Assembly: GCF_021412625.1 (NCBI RefSeq)
Contig: NZ_JAKCFI010000004.1
Coordinates: 496,001 to 560,000, forward strand
Length of the DNA: 64,000 nucleotides
Direction of reading: 5' to 3'
Source: Myxococcus stipitatus
Lineage (GTDB): Bacteria; Myxococcota; Myxococcia; Myxococcales; Myxococcaceae
Under the pieces are notes generated by a model. That model was given only the letters and a program-made list of their open reading frames with translations. It was not told the DNA's origin and did no database searches. Each line of letters opens with the position of its first letter. The stretch's first letter is position 1. Position numbers and translations under genes: made by a program. Below, one piece after another: positions 54,483 through 62,995 of the stretch.

Positions 54483-55146
54483 AGCCCGCTTGCGTGAACG
54501 CGTCCCGGAGACGGACAACGGCCAGCAGGGCGAGTTCATCGCCCACCGCTATGACCTCATGCAGCGCCACATCCGGGACCGGGGCTGGCTCCAGGAGAAG
54601 GTGGACCTGCTCGTCGCCCAGGGACTGACGGGCGGGGTCGCCCTGGAGGTGGGCATGGGGCCCGGCTACCTCGGGCTCGAGTGGCTGAAGGCGACGCGCG
54701 ACACCTCGCTCGTGGGGTTGGACATCTCCCCGGAGATGGTGACATACGCGGAGAAGAACCGCGCCGAGTACGGCCTCCAGGCGCGCGCGAGCTTCTGCCT
54801 GGGCGACGCGCTGGCGCTGCCCTTCCCGGAGGGGCGCTTCGACTGCGTCTTCAGCTACGGCTCGTTGCACGAGTGGAGCCGCCCCGCGGTCGTGCTCGAC
54901 CAGGTGCACCGCGTCCTGAGGCCGGGCGGTCGCTTCTGCATCATCGACCTGCGGCGGGACCTGGACCGCCAGGCGCTCACCTTCATGCGCGTCAACATCG
55001 ACGTGGAGATGCGCGCCGGCTTCATGAGCTCCGTGCGCTCCGCCTACACGCTGGAGGAGCTGCGCGCGCTGGTGGAGGCGAGCGCGCTGCGCGGCGCGGC
55101 GATGCGCGAGCTGGAGCTGGGGCTCTACCTGACGGGAACCAAGTAG
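54472..55146 (+). CDS. SAM-dependent methyltransferase
   Basis: A 224-residue class I methyltransferase. The SAM motif is VALEVGMGPGYLGLEWL, followed by SLVGLDISPEMVTYAEKN (acidic residue for the ribose), SFCLGDALALPFPEGRFD and the SYGSLHEWSRP loop, then VLRPGGRFCIIDL. It starts at a GTG that lies within the end of the fusion gene (11-bp overlap), after GGGAGG, so it is translated from the same mRNA. It probably methylates the product (O- or N-) late in the pathway. Confidence 0.92.
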   Translation: MSLEARLRERVPETDNGQQGEFIAHRYDLMQRHIRDRGWLQEKVDLLVAQGLTGGVALEVGMGPGYLGLEWLKATRDTSLVGLDISPEMVTYAEKNRAEYGLQARASFCLGDALALPFPEGRFDCVFSYGSLHEWSRPAVVLDQVHRVLRPGGRFCIIDLRRDLDRQALTFMRVNIDVEMRAGFMSSVRSAYTLEELRALVEASALRGAAMRELELGLYLTGTK

Positions 55147-55163
55147 CGCGAGGACACGAGGAC

Positions 55164-55850
55164 ATGATGCGACCAGGCGCGGGACCGAGACTCTATGTCG
55201 GTGAGCCCAACGAACACACGCCGCTGCCGTTCCCACGGGAGGACCGCTTCCGCATGACGTGGGCGGAGATCCTCGTGCAAGCCGCCGCGTGGAGGAGCGT
55301 GGAGACCGGCCCGTTCCTCGCCGAGTTCTGCGGCGAGGACTCCGGCGCCTGGCGCGGCGTCCACGACCTGGTGGAGGGCGTCCACCACGTGGCCTTCTAC
55401 CTGGGGGACTACGACCAGGATTCGCGCGTCTTCGACTGGTTCGACTTCCTGAAGCGGCTGCTCGCGAAGGGCGCGCTGCGCGAGGCGAGCATGGGGCCTT
55501 CGTACATCGCGCCCCGCCAGTACGGCACGCCGGGCTGGTGGTACTCCGTCACGCTCGACGACGGCTTCGTCATCGAGATGTTCTGCTGCCGCGCCTACGG
55601 CACCTGGACGGCGCGCGCGCCGCGCGAGCGCGTGGACCTCATGTCCCACCTGGCGCTGGCCATCAAGTCCGAGGACGCGGTGCGCGTCGCCCTGGACCAG
55701 CTGGCCCTGGGCCACGCCAACCTGGAGGCCATCGCCTTCACGGAGCGGGACGCGCTCGGCCACACCTACGGCCACGTGCGCAACAACCGGAACCACCGCG
55801 TGGTGGAGCTGGTCCACCAGGGGCAGCCCGCGTCCAGCGAGGTCGCGTGA
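55164..55850 (+). CDS. Unknown protein with vicinal-oxygen-chelate-like pattern
   Basis: A 228-residue protein that begins at the first of two ATGs (GAGGAC just before). No confident family. The residues fit a VOC (glyoxalase/dioxygenase) double module: His in VHHVAFYLGDYD, Glu in FVIEMFCC, His in LMSHLALAIKSED and Glu in HRVVELVHQG form an H/E/H/E metal pattern. Such enzymes bind Fe, Ni or Zn and act on aromatic diols or glyoxals. This assignment is inferred from spacing and needs structure comparison. It is followed without gap by the BtrH-like gene (TGAATG). Confidence 0.75.
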   Translation: MMRPGAGPRLYVGEPNEHTPLPFPREDRFRMTWAEILVQAAAWRSVETGPFLAEFCGEDSGAWRGVHDLVEGVHHVAFYLGDYDQDSRVFDWFDFLKRLLAKGALREASMGPSYIAPRQYGTPGWWYSVTLDDGFVIEMFCCRAYGTWTARAPRERVDLMSHLALAIKSEDAVRVALDQLALGHANLEAIAFTERDALGHTYGHVRNNRNHRVVELVHQGQPASSEVA

Positions 55851-56897
55851 ATGACGGTCCTCAAGGTCAAACCCTTCGTCGGCCAGCACTGTGAGTCCAC
55901 CACGCTGGTCAACCTGCTGAGGCAGCACGGGCTCGACTTCTCCGAAGCCTTCGTCTTCGGCCTGGGGCGGGGGCTCAACTACGTCTACTGGAAGACCGAT
56001 TCGATGGAGTACCCCTTCATCGGCGGGCGGACGCGGCCGGACAGCCTGACGCAGAACGTCGCCGAGGCGCTGGAGCTGGAGCTCGACACGAAGCAGTCCG
56101 ACTCCGAGCGCAAGGCCTGGGAGCACCTCACCGACGAAATCGACGCGGGGCGCATGGTCGGGCTGAAGCTCGACAGCTACTTCCTCGACTACTGCCACGA
56201 GGACTTCCACTTCGCCGCGCACTACGTGTCCTGCTACGGCTACGACGAGCGGCAGGTCTACCTCGTCGACACCCAGAACAAGCGGGGCGTGCACACCACG
56301 TCGCTGGAGAGCCTGGCGGACGCGCGCAGCTACCGCGGCCCCATGTCGTCCAAGGCCCTGTCCTTCACGCTGACGCCGCCCTCCCGGCTCCCGGACCTTG
56401 GCGCGCTCGTGCCCCAGGCCATCGCGAGCAACGCGGAGGTCTTCCTCCATCCCCCCATCCAGAACATGGGGTTCAAGGGCATCCGCAAGACGAGCGAGCT
56501 GATGCCCCGCTGGCTGGACACGCTGGACCACCCCACGCGCAACCTCCGGACGCTCTCCACCCTCATGGAGCGCGCGGGGACCGGCGGCGGCAACTTCCGC
56601 GCCCTGTACGCGCGGTTCCTGGAGGAGTGCGCGGCGCTGACCGGCAACGCCGCCTACCAGGACGCCGCCGTCCGCTACCACGACATGGCCCGCCGCTGGA
56701 CGGAGGTCGCGCAGCTGCTCGACGCGGCAGGCGTCAAGCGCAAGCCGGAGCTGTTGGAGAGGGCCGCCGGAATCCTGGCGGCCCTGGCGGACGACGAGGA
56801 GCACGCGATGGAGGCGCTCCATGCGGAGGCAACCCGAGGCAGGCGCCGCGGCGCGAAACGGACCGCGCGGAGGGTGGGGCATGACCACCGAGCTTGA
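55851..56897 (+). CDS. BtrH-like acyltransferase (stand-alone)
   Basis: A 348-residue protein homologous to the N-terminal half of the fusion enzyme of this operon: VKPFVGQHCESTTLVNLLRQHG (catalytic-type Cys14), FGLGRGLNYVYWK, FHFAAHYVSCYGYDERQVYLVDTQ (His and Asp) and GTGGGNFRALYARFLEE of DUF4872. BtrH of butirosin biosynthesis transfers an acyl group from a carrier protein to an aminoglycoside. Two copies in one operon suggest two amide-forming steps or a heterodimer. A basic C-terminal tail (RGRRRGAKRTARR) follows. The stop overlaps the next gene by 17 bp. Confidence 0.88.
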   Translation: MTVLKVKPFVGQHCESTTLVNLLRQHGLDFSEAFVFGLGRGLNYVYWKTDSMEYPFIGGRTRPDSLTQNVAEALELELDTKQSDSERKAWEHLTDEIDAGRMVGLKLDSYFLDYCHEDFHFAAHYVSCYGYDERQVYLVDTQNKRGVHTTSLESLADARSYRGPMSSKALSFTLTPPSRLPDLGALVPQAIASNAEVFLHPPIQNMGFKGIRKTSELMPRWLDTLDHPTRNLRTLSTLMERAGTGGGNFRALYARFLEECAALTGNAAYQDAAVRYHDMARRWTEVAQLLDAAGVKRKPELLERAAGILAALADDEEHAMEALHAEATRGRRRGAKRTARRVGHDHRA

Positions 56898-58221
56898 GAG
56901 GCTGGGCACCCACCTGGCGGAGCTGCTGGACTGGCGCGCCGCCGTGGCGACGGAGGTGGAGGGCGTCCTGCGGATGGACCGCGACGCCCTGCGGGCCTGG
57001 CGGGAGCGGGCGCTGGTGGAGTCCGTCACCCACGCCCTCCAGGGCTCCCCCTTCTACGCGCGGCGCCTGGCCGACACGGCCCGGGCGCTGACGGAGCACG
57101 GCGACGTGGCGGCCCTCTCGCGCCTGCCCTTCACCACGCGGCAGGACCTCCATGACGGCTACCCGTTCGACTTCCTCGCGGTGCCGCGCGGGGACGTCGC
57201 CCGCTTCGGGGAGAGCTCCGGCACCAGCACGGGCACGTCCATCGCCGCGTACTTCACCGCCCGGGACTGGATCACCAACAACTGCACCGTCGCCCACTTC
57301 CTCAAGCAGGTGCTGACCGCGGACGACGTGGCGGCGGTGGCGGTGCCCTACGAGCTGGCCGGCGTCGGACAGGACCTCGACCGCTCGCTGGAGCTGGTGG
57401 GCTGCACCGTCGTCGCGCTCGGCGCGCTCACCCAGTTCTGCCCGCCGGAGCGGATGGTGGACCTCCTGCGGGAGACGGGCGTCACCACCCTGGTCTGCTC
57501 GGGCACGCGCGCCCTCTACCTGGCGCAGGTCGCCCGGGCGCGCGGCCTGGACCCGCGCCGCGACCTCAAGGTCTCCAAGGTCCTCTTCGCCGGCGAGGGC
57601 GCCTCCCCCGCGAAGCGCCAGAAGCTGCATCAGGTGTGGGGCGCCCGCAGCCACGCGATGTACGGCATGACGGAGACGAACACGCTCGGCATGTTCTGCC
57701 GCCACGACGCGCTGCACCTCATCGAGAACCGCTCCTGGTTCGAGGCGGTGCACCCGGAGACGGGCCAGCCGGTGGAGCCCGGGGAGGTGGGCGAGCTCGT
57801 CGTCACCTCCCTGCGGGCGGAGGCCATGCCCCTGGTGCGCTACCGCACCGGGGACCTGTGTCGCATCGACGACACGCCCTGCCCCTGTGGCAGCGCCCTG
57901 CGCACGCTGCGCCACCACGGGCGTCTGGCCGACCGGGTGCTGGTGAACCAGACGCCCATCAGCCAGCTCCAGCTCGAGGACGTCATCATGTCCCATCTGG
58001 ACGAGGCGCCCTTCTACTTCGCCTTCAAGGCCCGCGACGCGGAGCTGCTCGTGGGCCTCACGGCCAACAACATGACGGACCGGGTGCGCGACGCCATCCG
58101 CGCCGACCTCGACGGGCGCTACCGCATCCCCGCCTCCTTCACGCTCATGTCGGAGGAGGCCTTCGAGCAGTCCATCCGCTCGGCCGTCAAACCCACGATG
58201 AAGAGCTTTCTCATTGATTAG
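56881..58221 (+). CDS. PaaK-like adenylating enzyme (copy 1)
   Basis: A 446-residue member of the phenylacetate-CoA ligase-like ANL family. It has the P-loop GESSGTSTGTSI, the YGMTETN motif, the zinc-binding CPCGSALRTLRHHGR stretch and the C-terminal lid. Enzymes of this type activate aryl or aliphatic acids as AMP esters and pass them to CoA or a carrier protein. It is related to a second PaaK-like protein encoded 3.4 kb downstream. The start MTTELERLGTH lies inside the previous gene. It could load the acid used by one BtrH-like protein. Confidence 0.88.
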   Translation: MTTELERLGTHLAELLDWRAAVATEVEGVLRMDRDALRAWRERALVESVTHALQGSPFYARRLADTARALTEHGDVAALSRLPFTTRQDLHDGYPFDFLAVPRGDVARFGESSGTSTGTSIAAYFTARDWITNNCTVAHFLKQVLTADDVAAVAVPYELAGVGQDLDRSLELVGCTVVALGALTQFCPPERMVDLLRETGVTTLVCSGTRALYLAQVARARGLDPRRDLKVSKVLFAGEGASPAKRQKLHQVWGARSHAMYGMTETNTLGMFCRHDALHLIENRSWFEAVHPETGQPVEPGEVGELVVTSLRAEAMPLVRYRTGDLCRIDDTPCPCGSALRTLRHHGRLADRVLVNQTPISQLQLEDVIMSHLDEAPFYFAFKARDAELLVGLTANNMTDRVRDAIRADLDGRYRIPASFTLMSEEAFEQSIRSAVKPTMKSFLID

Positions 58222-58245
58222 CAAGAAGGATGAGGGGGTGGCGCA

Positions 58246-58503
58246 ATGGCTGACTTGAAGACACGCAGACCGGATAACGCGCCCGGCAGATTCTATGTCG
58301 ATAGCAGCTGTATCGACTGCCAGTTATGTCAGGACCTCGCGCCGAACAACTTCGCCTGCAACGAGGAAGAGGAATACCACTACGTGCGCCGACAGCCGCG
58401 GAACGCGGACGAACTGTCGCAGGTCATCGACGCACTCGAGTCCTGTCCCAGCCGATGCATCGGTGACGACGGCGACGCGGCTCCCCCCACCCAGGGGGAG
58501 TGA
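58246..58503 (+). CDS. Small ferredoxin
   Basis: An 85-residue protein with a single cluster motif: Cys22, Cys25 and Cys28 (CIDCQLC) with a remote Cys67-Pro (ESCPSRC), matching one 4Fe-4S or 3Fe-4S cluster. Extra cysteines lie at 38 and 71. It has a strong ribosome binding site (AAGGATGAGGGGG). It would pass electrons to an oxidoreductase of the operon, perhaps the molybdopterin enzyme or the heme protein next to it. No ferredoxin reductase gene is visible in the window. Confidence 0.9.
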   Translation: MADLKTRRPDNAPGRFYVDSSCIDCQLCQDLAPNNFACNEEEEYHYVRRQPRNADELSQVIDALESCPSRCIGDDGDAAPPTQGE

Positions 58504-58558
58504 ATTCCAACGCCAGTCCGGTCCTGGCTGAACCAACCCTCACGGGGCGGGGACACGC

Positions 58559-60043
58559 ATGGAAAAGCCAATACTCCAGTCGGAGTCGAGCGAGACATCC
58601 AGCCCCCAGTGCAACGCGCTGGGCAGGATTGCCGAAAGCTATGACATCCTCCACAACATCCCCTCCCTGACCGCCGCTCGCAGGCAGGGAAACCTGCCCC
58701 CCGCCTCCTACAACGCGGCCGTGCGCACCGTGTTCCAGGGCGCGGAGGTGGCGCTGCTCAACCTCACCCGGTTGACGGACCGGGTGAGCTGTCACGTCGC
58801 CCGGGGCAACCCCGCCCGCGCGTCCGTCTTCGCCCGCTGGCTCACGGGGTTGCACACCATCCTCCGGCGCCTGGGCAACACCGCCACGGAGCTGCGCATC
58901 CTCCACGCCCGCGCCACGCCGTCGGGCGCGCCGGAGGACGAGCCCGCGGAGGCCATGAGCATCCAGAGCTCCTCCGCGCTGCGGGGCTACGTCGAGGCCA
59001 TCCAGCGCATGGACTCCGTGCTGCTGGGCTCCTGCGCGGGCGGGGGGCTGGAGCGGGTGAAGCTCTCGCTGGGCAAGGGCACGCACGACGACGCGCTGTT
59101 CTCGCTGTTGCACAGCCTGCGGCTCGTTGCCCACGACGGGACGAAGTGGGAGTCGGACCTGTTCGCCGTGCCCACCGAGCCGGGCATGCCCCCGTACGAG
59201 GACGCGGTGGGCGGCATCCTGCTGGCGTCCGCGGTGAAGACGGCCTCCCTGGCGGGGGAGACGTTCTATGGCGAGTTCGTCTGCCTCCACCAGATTCCGG
59301 AGCTGCTGTGCGACGAGGTCAACGACCACGTCGAGGCCGCCATCCGCCACTTCCGCGCGGACGCGCTCAGCCACGCCGTGGAGCAGCTGTCCTATGCCCG
59401 CGCGCTGCTGAGCGCCGTCATCGAATCCCAGCGGGTGATGGTCGAGTGCCTGGCGACGACCGAGTACCACTTCTTCCGGGAGAACCTGGGCCCGGCCAGC
59501 GGCATCCACTCCCTGGCCATCCGCCAGCACATGTTCCGGGACCTGTTCTCCTGTCTGTGGAACGACCTGGAGGCCTGGACGACGCGGGGGGGCCAGCGGG
59601 TGGAGGAGGGGGCGCGCGAGCTCGCCCTGCGGCGCCACGAGAGCGCGCCGGCGTGGCTGCGGCACTCGCTCCTGGCGGAGGCGTTCCGGCTCCACCAACT
59701 GCACGAGGAGTGGCGCCACGAGCACCTGCACATGCCGCGCAACTGCCTGGGCAGCGGCGGCACCAAGTCGATGATTGGCGTGCCGGACGGGCTGGAGACG
59801 GTGATGCGCATGCGCGAGACGGCCAACGCCCAGCCCTCCCTCAAGCGGCTGCACAAGGCGCGCGAGCTCAAGCTCGGCGGCACCGAGGAGCGGGCGCCGC
59901 TCACCGCGCACCACCGGAGCGCGACGTCGCTCGACACCTTCCTCAAGAGCCTCACCGGCGAAATCACCCGGGACTTCTTCCCGGAGGTCCAGGGCAAGGA
60001 GTTCTGCCCGTTCCGCTCCCAGCACCCGGTGAGGAAGCCCTGA
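58559..60043 (+). CDS. Tryptophan 2,3-dioxygenase-superfamily heme protein
   Basis: A 494-residue protein. The C-terminal half holds the TDO signatures: FVCLHQIPELL (His244, F-x3-HQ-x2-EL), YHFFRENLGPASGIHSLAIR (Arg307 aligns with the substrate-carboxylate arginine) and EWRHEHLHM with His389 as the expected axial heme ligand, then a glycine-rich loop. The N-terminal 200 residues resemble a degenerate second helical copy. It is longer than TDO (about 280-400). Members include true dioxygenases and heme-dependent aromatic oxygenases in natural-product pathways. Substrate is probably an aromatic amino acid or derivative. Confidence 0.82.
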   Translation: MEKPILQSESSETSSPQCNALGRIAESYDILHNIPSLTAARRQGNLPPASYNAAVRTVFQGAEVALLNLTRLTDRVSCHVARGNPARASVFARWLTGLHTILRRLGNTATELRILHARATPSGAPEDEPAEAMSIQSSSALRGYVEAIQRMDSVLLGSCAGGGLERVKLSLGKGTHDDALFSLLHSLRLVAHDGTKWESDLFAVPTEPGMPPYEDAVGGILLASAVKTASLAGETFYGEFVCLHQIPELLCDEVNDHVEAAIRHFRADALSHAVEQLSYARALLSAVIESQRVMVECLATTEYHFFRENLGPASGIHSLAIRQHMFRDLFSCLWNDLEAWTTRGGQRVEEGARELALRRHESAPAWLRHSLLAEAFRLHQLHEEWRHEHLHMPRNCLGSGGTKSMIGVPDGLETVMRMRETANAQPSLKRLHKARELKLGGTEERAPLTAHHRSATSLDTFLKSLTGEITRDFFPEVQGKEFCPFRSQHPVRKP

Positions 60044-60092
60044 GGCCCGGGCCTCGGTCCATCGCCGCACCCAGGATGAAAGGGACGTCACC

Positions 60093-61610
60093 ATGCAACA
60101 GGGGCTTCTGAAATCCCAGCCGCCGCCGTCCTCCGCGCGGAGCGGATGGGTCCCGGACCGGGAGGGGGCGCTGTCCACCGCCGGCGCGCGCGGCGCGTGG
60201 CGCGGCGAGGACTTCGTCGCCAGCCTCCGGGACGGGCGGGAGGTCTGGTACGACGGCGAGCGCGTCGACGTCACGCGGCACCCCTCCTTCGCGGGCGCGC
60301 TGCGGACGCTGGCCGGCCTGTACGACGCGCAGCACGACGCGGCCACGCGCGAGCAGATGCTGTGGCGCTCGCCGGACCACGACCACCTGGTCAGCTACTC
60401 CTACCTTCCGCCCCGCACCGTCGAGGACCTGAACCGCAAGTGGCGCAACAGCCACCTGTGGATGGAGCGCAGCCACGGCCAGCTCGCGCGCGTGCCGGAC
60501 TTCATGGCCAACGTCGTGGTGGGGCTGTACGACTTCCGTGGCGAGCTGGCGAAGGTGGACCCCCGCTTCGGGGAGAACGCGGAGCGCTACCACCGCTACT
60601 GCCGCGAGCACGACCTGGCGCTCACCCACGCGCTGGGAGACCCGCAGATCGACCGCTCCTCGAGCCCGGTGGAGCATCCGGAGTACGCCCTGCGGGTGGT
60701 GGAGCGCCGGCCCGACGGCATCGTCGTCCACGGCGCCAAGCAGCTGGCCACGCTCGCGCCCTACTGCCACGAGGCCCTCGTCTACCTGTCCCCGGCGTTC
60801 TACGCCCGCGCCAAGCCGGAGTACGTCGCGTGGTTCGCCGTGCCCATCGCCACGCCGGGGCTGAAGCTCCTGTGCCGCGAGTCGCACGGGGAGCGCCACA
60901 ACCACTTCGACCATGCCTTCTCGTCGCGCTTCGACGAGCAGGACGCGATGCTGTTCTTCGACCACGTCTTCGTCCCCATGAGCCGCGTCTTCCTGCTCGA
61001 GGACACGGCCACCGCGGCCCGGGGCTTCCACGAGGTGAACAAGTGGTCGCTCTACACGGGACAGATTCGCTTCTACCACCGGCTGCGCACCTTCCTGGGC
61101 GTCGCCTCCCTGGTGTCCCAGGCCATTGGCGTCAACCAGTTCCGTGAGGTCGCCAGCCGCCTGGGCGAGCTGACCTCCTACGTGGAGCTGGTGCGGCTGG
61201 GGCTGGTGGCGATGAACGCCGAGCCCCAGCCCACGGTGGGAGGGCTCATCGCCCCGGGCTCCACGCTCGCGCTCGACGCGTTCGCGGCGCAGATTTCGTC
61301 GCGCATCACCGAAATCCTCCGCGTCATCGGCGGGTCCGGCATCGTGATGCAGCCCAGCCAGCGCGACCTGGAGAACCCGGAGCTGCGTCCGTACCTGGAC
61401 CAGTACATGAAGGGCAAGGACGTGGGCGTCGCCTTCAAGGCGAAGCTGTTCCGGTTGGCCTTCGAACTGGTGGGAGACCGCTTCGGCCTGCGCCAGGAAC
61501 TCTACGAGTACTGGAACCGCGGCGACGTCGTCCGCACGCACACGGCCCTCTACGAACACTACTTCGACCGCGCGGCCTGCGAGGCGAAGGTGAAGGAGCT
61601 CCTCTCGTGA
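60093..61610 (+). CDS. HpaB-type flavin-dependent aromatic hydroxylase
   Basis: A 505-residue oxygenase component of the 4-hydroxyphenylacetate 3-monooxygenase (HpaB/PvcC) family: DGREVWYDGERVDVTRHPSFAGALRTLAGLYD, MERSHGQLARVPDFMANVVVGL, QLATLAPYCHEALVYLSP, and a helical C-terminus with RVIGGSGIVMQPS. The reaction is ortho-hydroxylation of a phenol using FADH2 supplied by a separate reductase (HpaC), which is not seen here. The start MQQGLLKSQ follows AAAGGGAC. It would give a catechol from a tyrosine-derived unit. Its stop overlaps the next gene (GTGA). Confidence 0.9.
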   Translation: MQQGLLKSQPPPSSARSGWVPDREGALSTAGARGAWRGEDFVASLRDGREVWYDGERVDVTRHPSFAGALRTLAGLYDAQHDAATREQMLWRSPDHDHLVSYSYLPPRTVEDLNRKWRNSHLWMERSHGQLARVPDFMANVVVGLYDFRGELAKVDPRFGENAERYHRYCREHDLALTHALGDPQIDRSSSPVEHPEYALRVVERRPDGIVVHGAKQLATLAPYCHEALVYLSPAFYARAKPEYVAWFAVPIATPGLKLLCRESHGERHNHFDHAFSSRFDEQDAMLFFDHVFVPMSRVFLLEDTATAARGFHEVNKWSLYTGQIRFYHRLRTFLGVASLVSQAIGVNQFREVASRLGELTSYVELVRLGLVAMNAEPQPTVGGLIAPGSTLALDAFAAQISSRITEILRVIGGSGIVMQPSQRDLENPELRPYLDQYMKGKDVGVAFKAKLFRLAFELVGDRFGLRQELYEYWNRGDVVRTHTALYEHYFDRAACEAKVKELLS

Positions 61611-62995
61611 GCGCACTGGAGCAGGGGGCCATCGCGGCCGTGGACGCCCCACCCGACGCAGAGCCGGTCAGCCGCCACTACCTCGAGCATCGCGCGCTGC
61701 TCGGCCGGGTCACCGGCGCGCGGCGGCTGTCTCCCGGCGAGCGCGTGGCCCGGCTGAAGGACGCCGTCTCCCACGCGCTGGAGAAGAGCCCCTTCTACCG
61801 GACCGCGCCCCACTGGCGCGCGGTGGACGAACTGGACCCGCTGTCCATGATGCCCTTCACCACCCGGCAGGACCTGCAGCAGGCCTATCCGCTGGGGATG
61901 CTGGCCGCGCCCCCAGGCGAGCTGGTGCGCTACGCGGAGAGCACCGGGACCACGGGGCCCCGCTGCGCGGGCTACGTCACGCGCGACGACTGGCTCACCA
62001 ACAACCTCAGCGTCGCCATGAGCTGGGCCACGCTGCTGTCGAAAGAGGACACCCTGGCGGTGGCCGTCCCGTACGAGCTGACGTACGTGGGCGCGGACAT
62101 CGACCGGGTGGCGGAGCTGCTGGGCGCGGCCGTCATCTCCGTGGGCACCAACAACACCCTGTGCCCCTGGCCCCGCGCGCTGGAGCTGATGCGCTCCCAT
62201 GGCGTCACCGCGCTCTTCTGCGCGCCCACGCGCGCCATCCGCCTGGCCCAGCTCGCGCGCGAGCGAGGCCTGGACCCCCGCAAGGACCTCCAGGTCCGGA
62301 AGATCATCTGCGTGGGCGAGCACTGCTCGGACGCGCGGCGCGAGTACCTGGCGCGCGCCTGGGACGCGCGCGTCTACAACCACTACGGCATGACGGAGGC
62401 GCTGGCGGTGGCCGTCCCGTGCGGCCGGCAGGCGCTGCACCTGTGCGAGGACCGGCTGTACGCCGAGCTCATCGACCCGGACAGCGGCGCCCCGGTGCAT
62501 CCGGGCGAGCCCGGCGAGCTGGTGCTCACCACGCTGGCCCACCGGGCGATGCCGCTCTTGCGCTACCGCACGGGCGACCTGCTGCGCGAGATGAGCACCA
62601 AGTGTCCCTGCGGCAACCCCTTCCGCGTGGTGAAGCAGCTGGGGCGCGTCACGGACACCTTCCAGACGCGCATGGGCACGGCGTACTTCCACCAGCTGGA
62701 CGAGGCGCTGCTGTCGGAGCCGGACATCCAGCCGTACTTCTCCGTCGCGTGGGAGGAGGATGGGCTGCGCGTCCGCGTGGTGCTCTCCCAGGCGGTCCGC
62801 GAGGGCCGGGGCCGCGCGCGCGCGGAGGTCGTCGCGTCGCTGGAGCAGCGGCTGGGGGCCCGCTTCGGCGTGGGCGTCACCCTCGTCGTCGAGGACGAGG
62901 CCCGGTGGCTCGACCGCATCGACAACTCGTCCAAGCCGGGCAGCGCGCTCCAGTCGCGGAGCGGCCCGAGCGCGACGTCCAGGAGCAACCCATGA
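61607..62995 (+). CDS. PaaK-like adenylating enzyme (copy 2)
   Basis: A 462-residue paralogue of the PaaK-like enzyme encoded at 56881. Shared blocks include MMPFTTRQDLQQAYPL, AVAVPYELTYVGADIDRVAELLG and LRYRTGDLLREMSTKCPCG. The P-loop is ESTGTTGPRC, slightly different from copy 1, so the acid may differ. The GTG start overlaps the stop of the hydroxylase gene by four bases, and its stop overlaps the next ATG by four. It has a Ser-rich tail after the lid. It should activate a carboxylic acid of the pathway. Confidence 0.88.
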   Translation: MSALEQGAIAAVDAPPDAEPVSRHYLEHRALLGRVTGARRLSPGERVARLKDAVSHALEKSPFYRTAPHWRAVDELDPLSMMPFTTRQDLQQAYPLGMLAAPPGELVRYAESTGTTGPRCAGYVTRDDWLTNNLSVAMSWATLLSKEDTLAVAVPYELTYVGADIDRVAELLGAAVISVGTNNTLCPWPRALELMRSHGVTALFCAPTRAIRLAQLARERGLDPRKDLQVRKIICVGEHCSDARREYLARAWDARVYNHYGMTEALAVAVPCGRQALHLCEDRLYAELIDPDSGAPVHPGEPGELVLTTLAHRAMPLLRYRTGDLLREMSTKCPCGNPFRVVKQLGRVTDTFQTRMGTAYFHQLDEALLSEPDIQPYFSVAWEEDGLRVRVVLSQAVREGRGRARAEVVASLEQRLGARFGVGVTLVVEDEARWLDRIDNSSKPGSALQSRSGPSATSRSNP

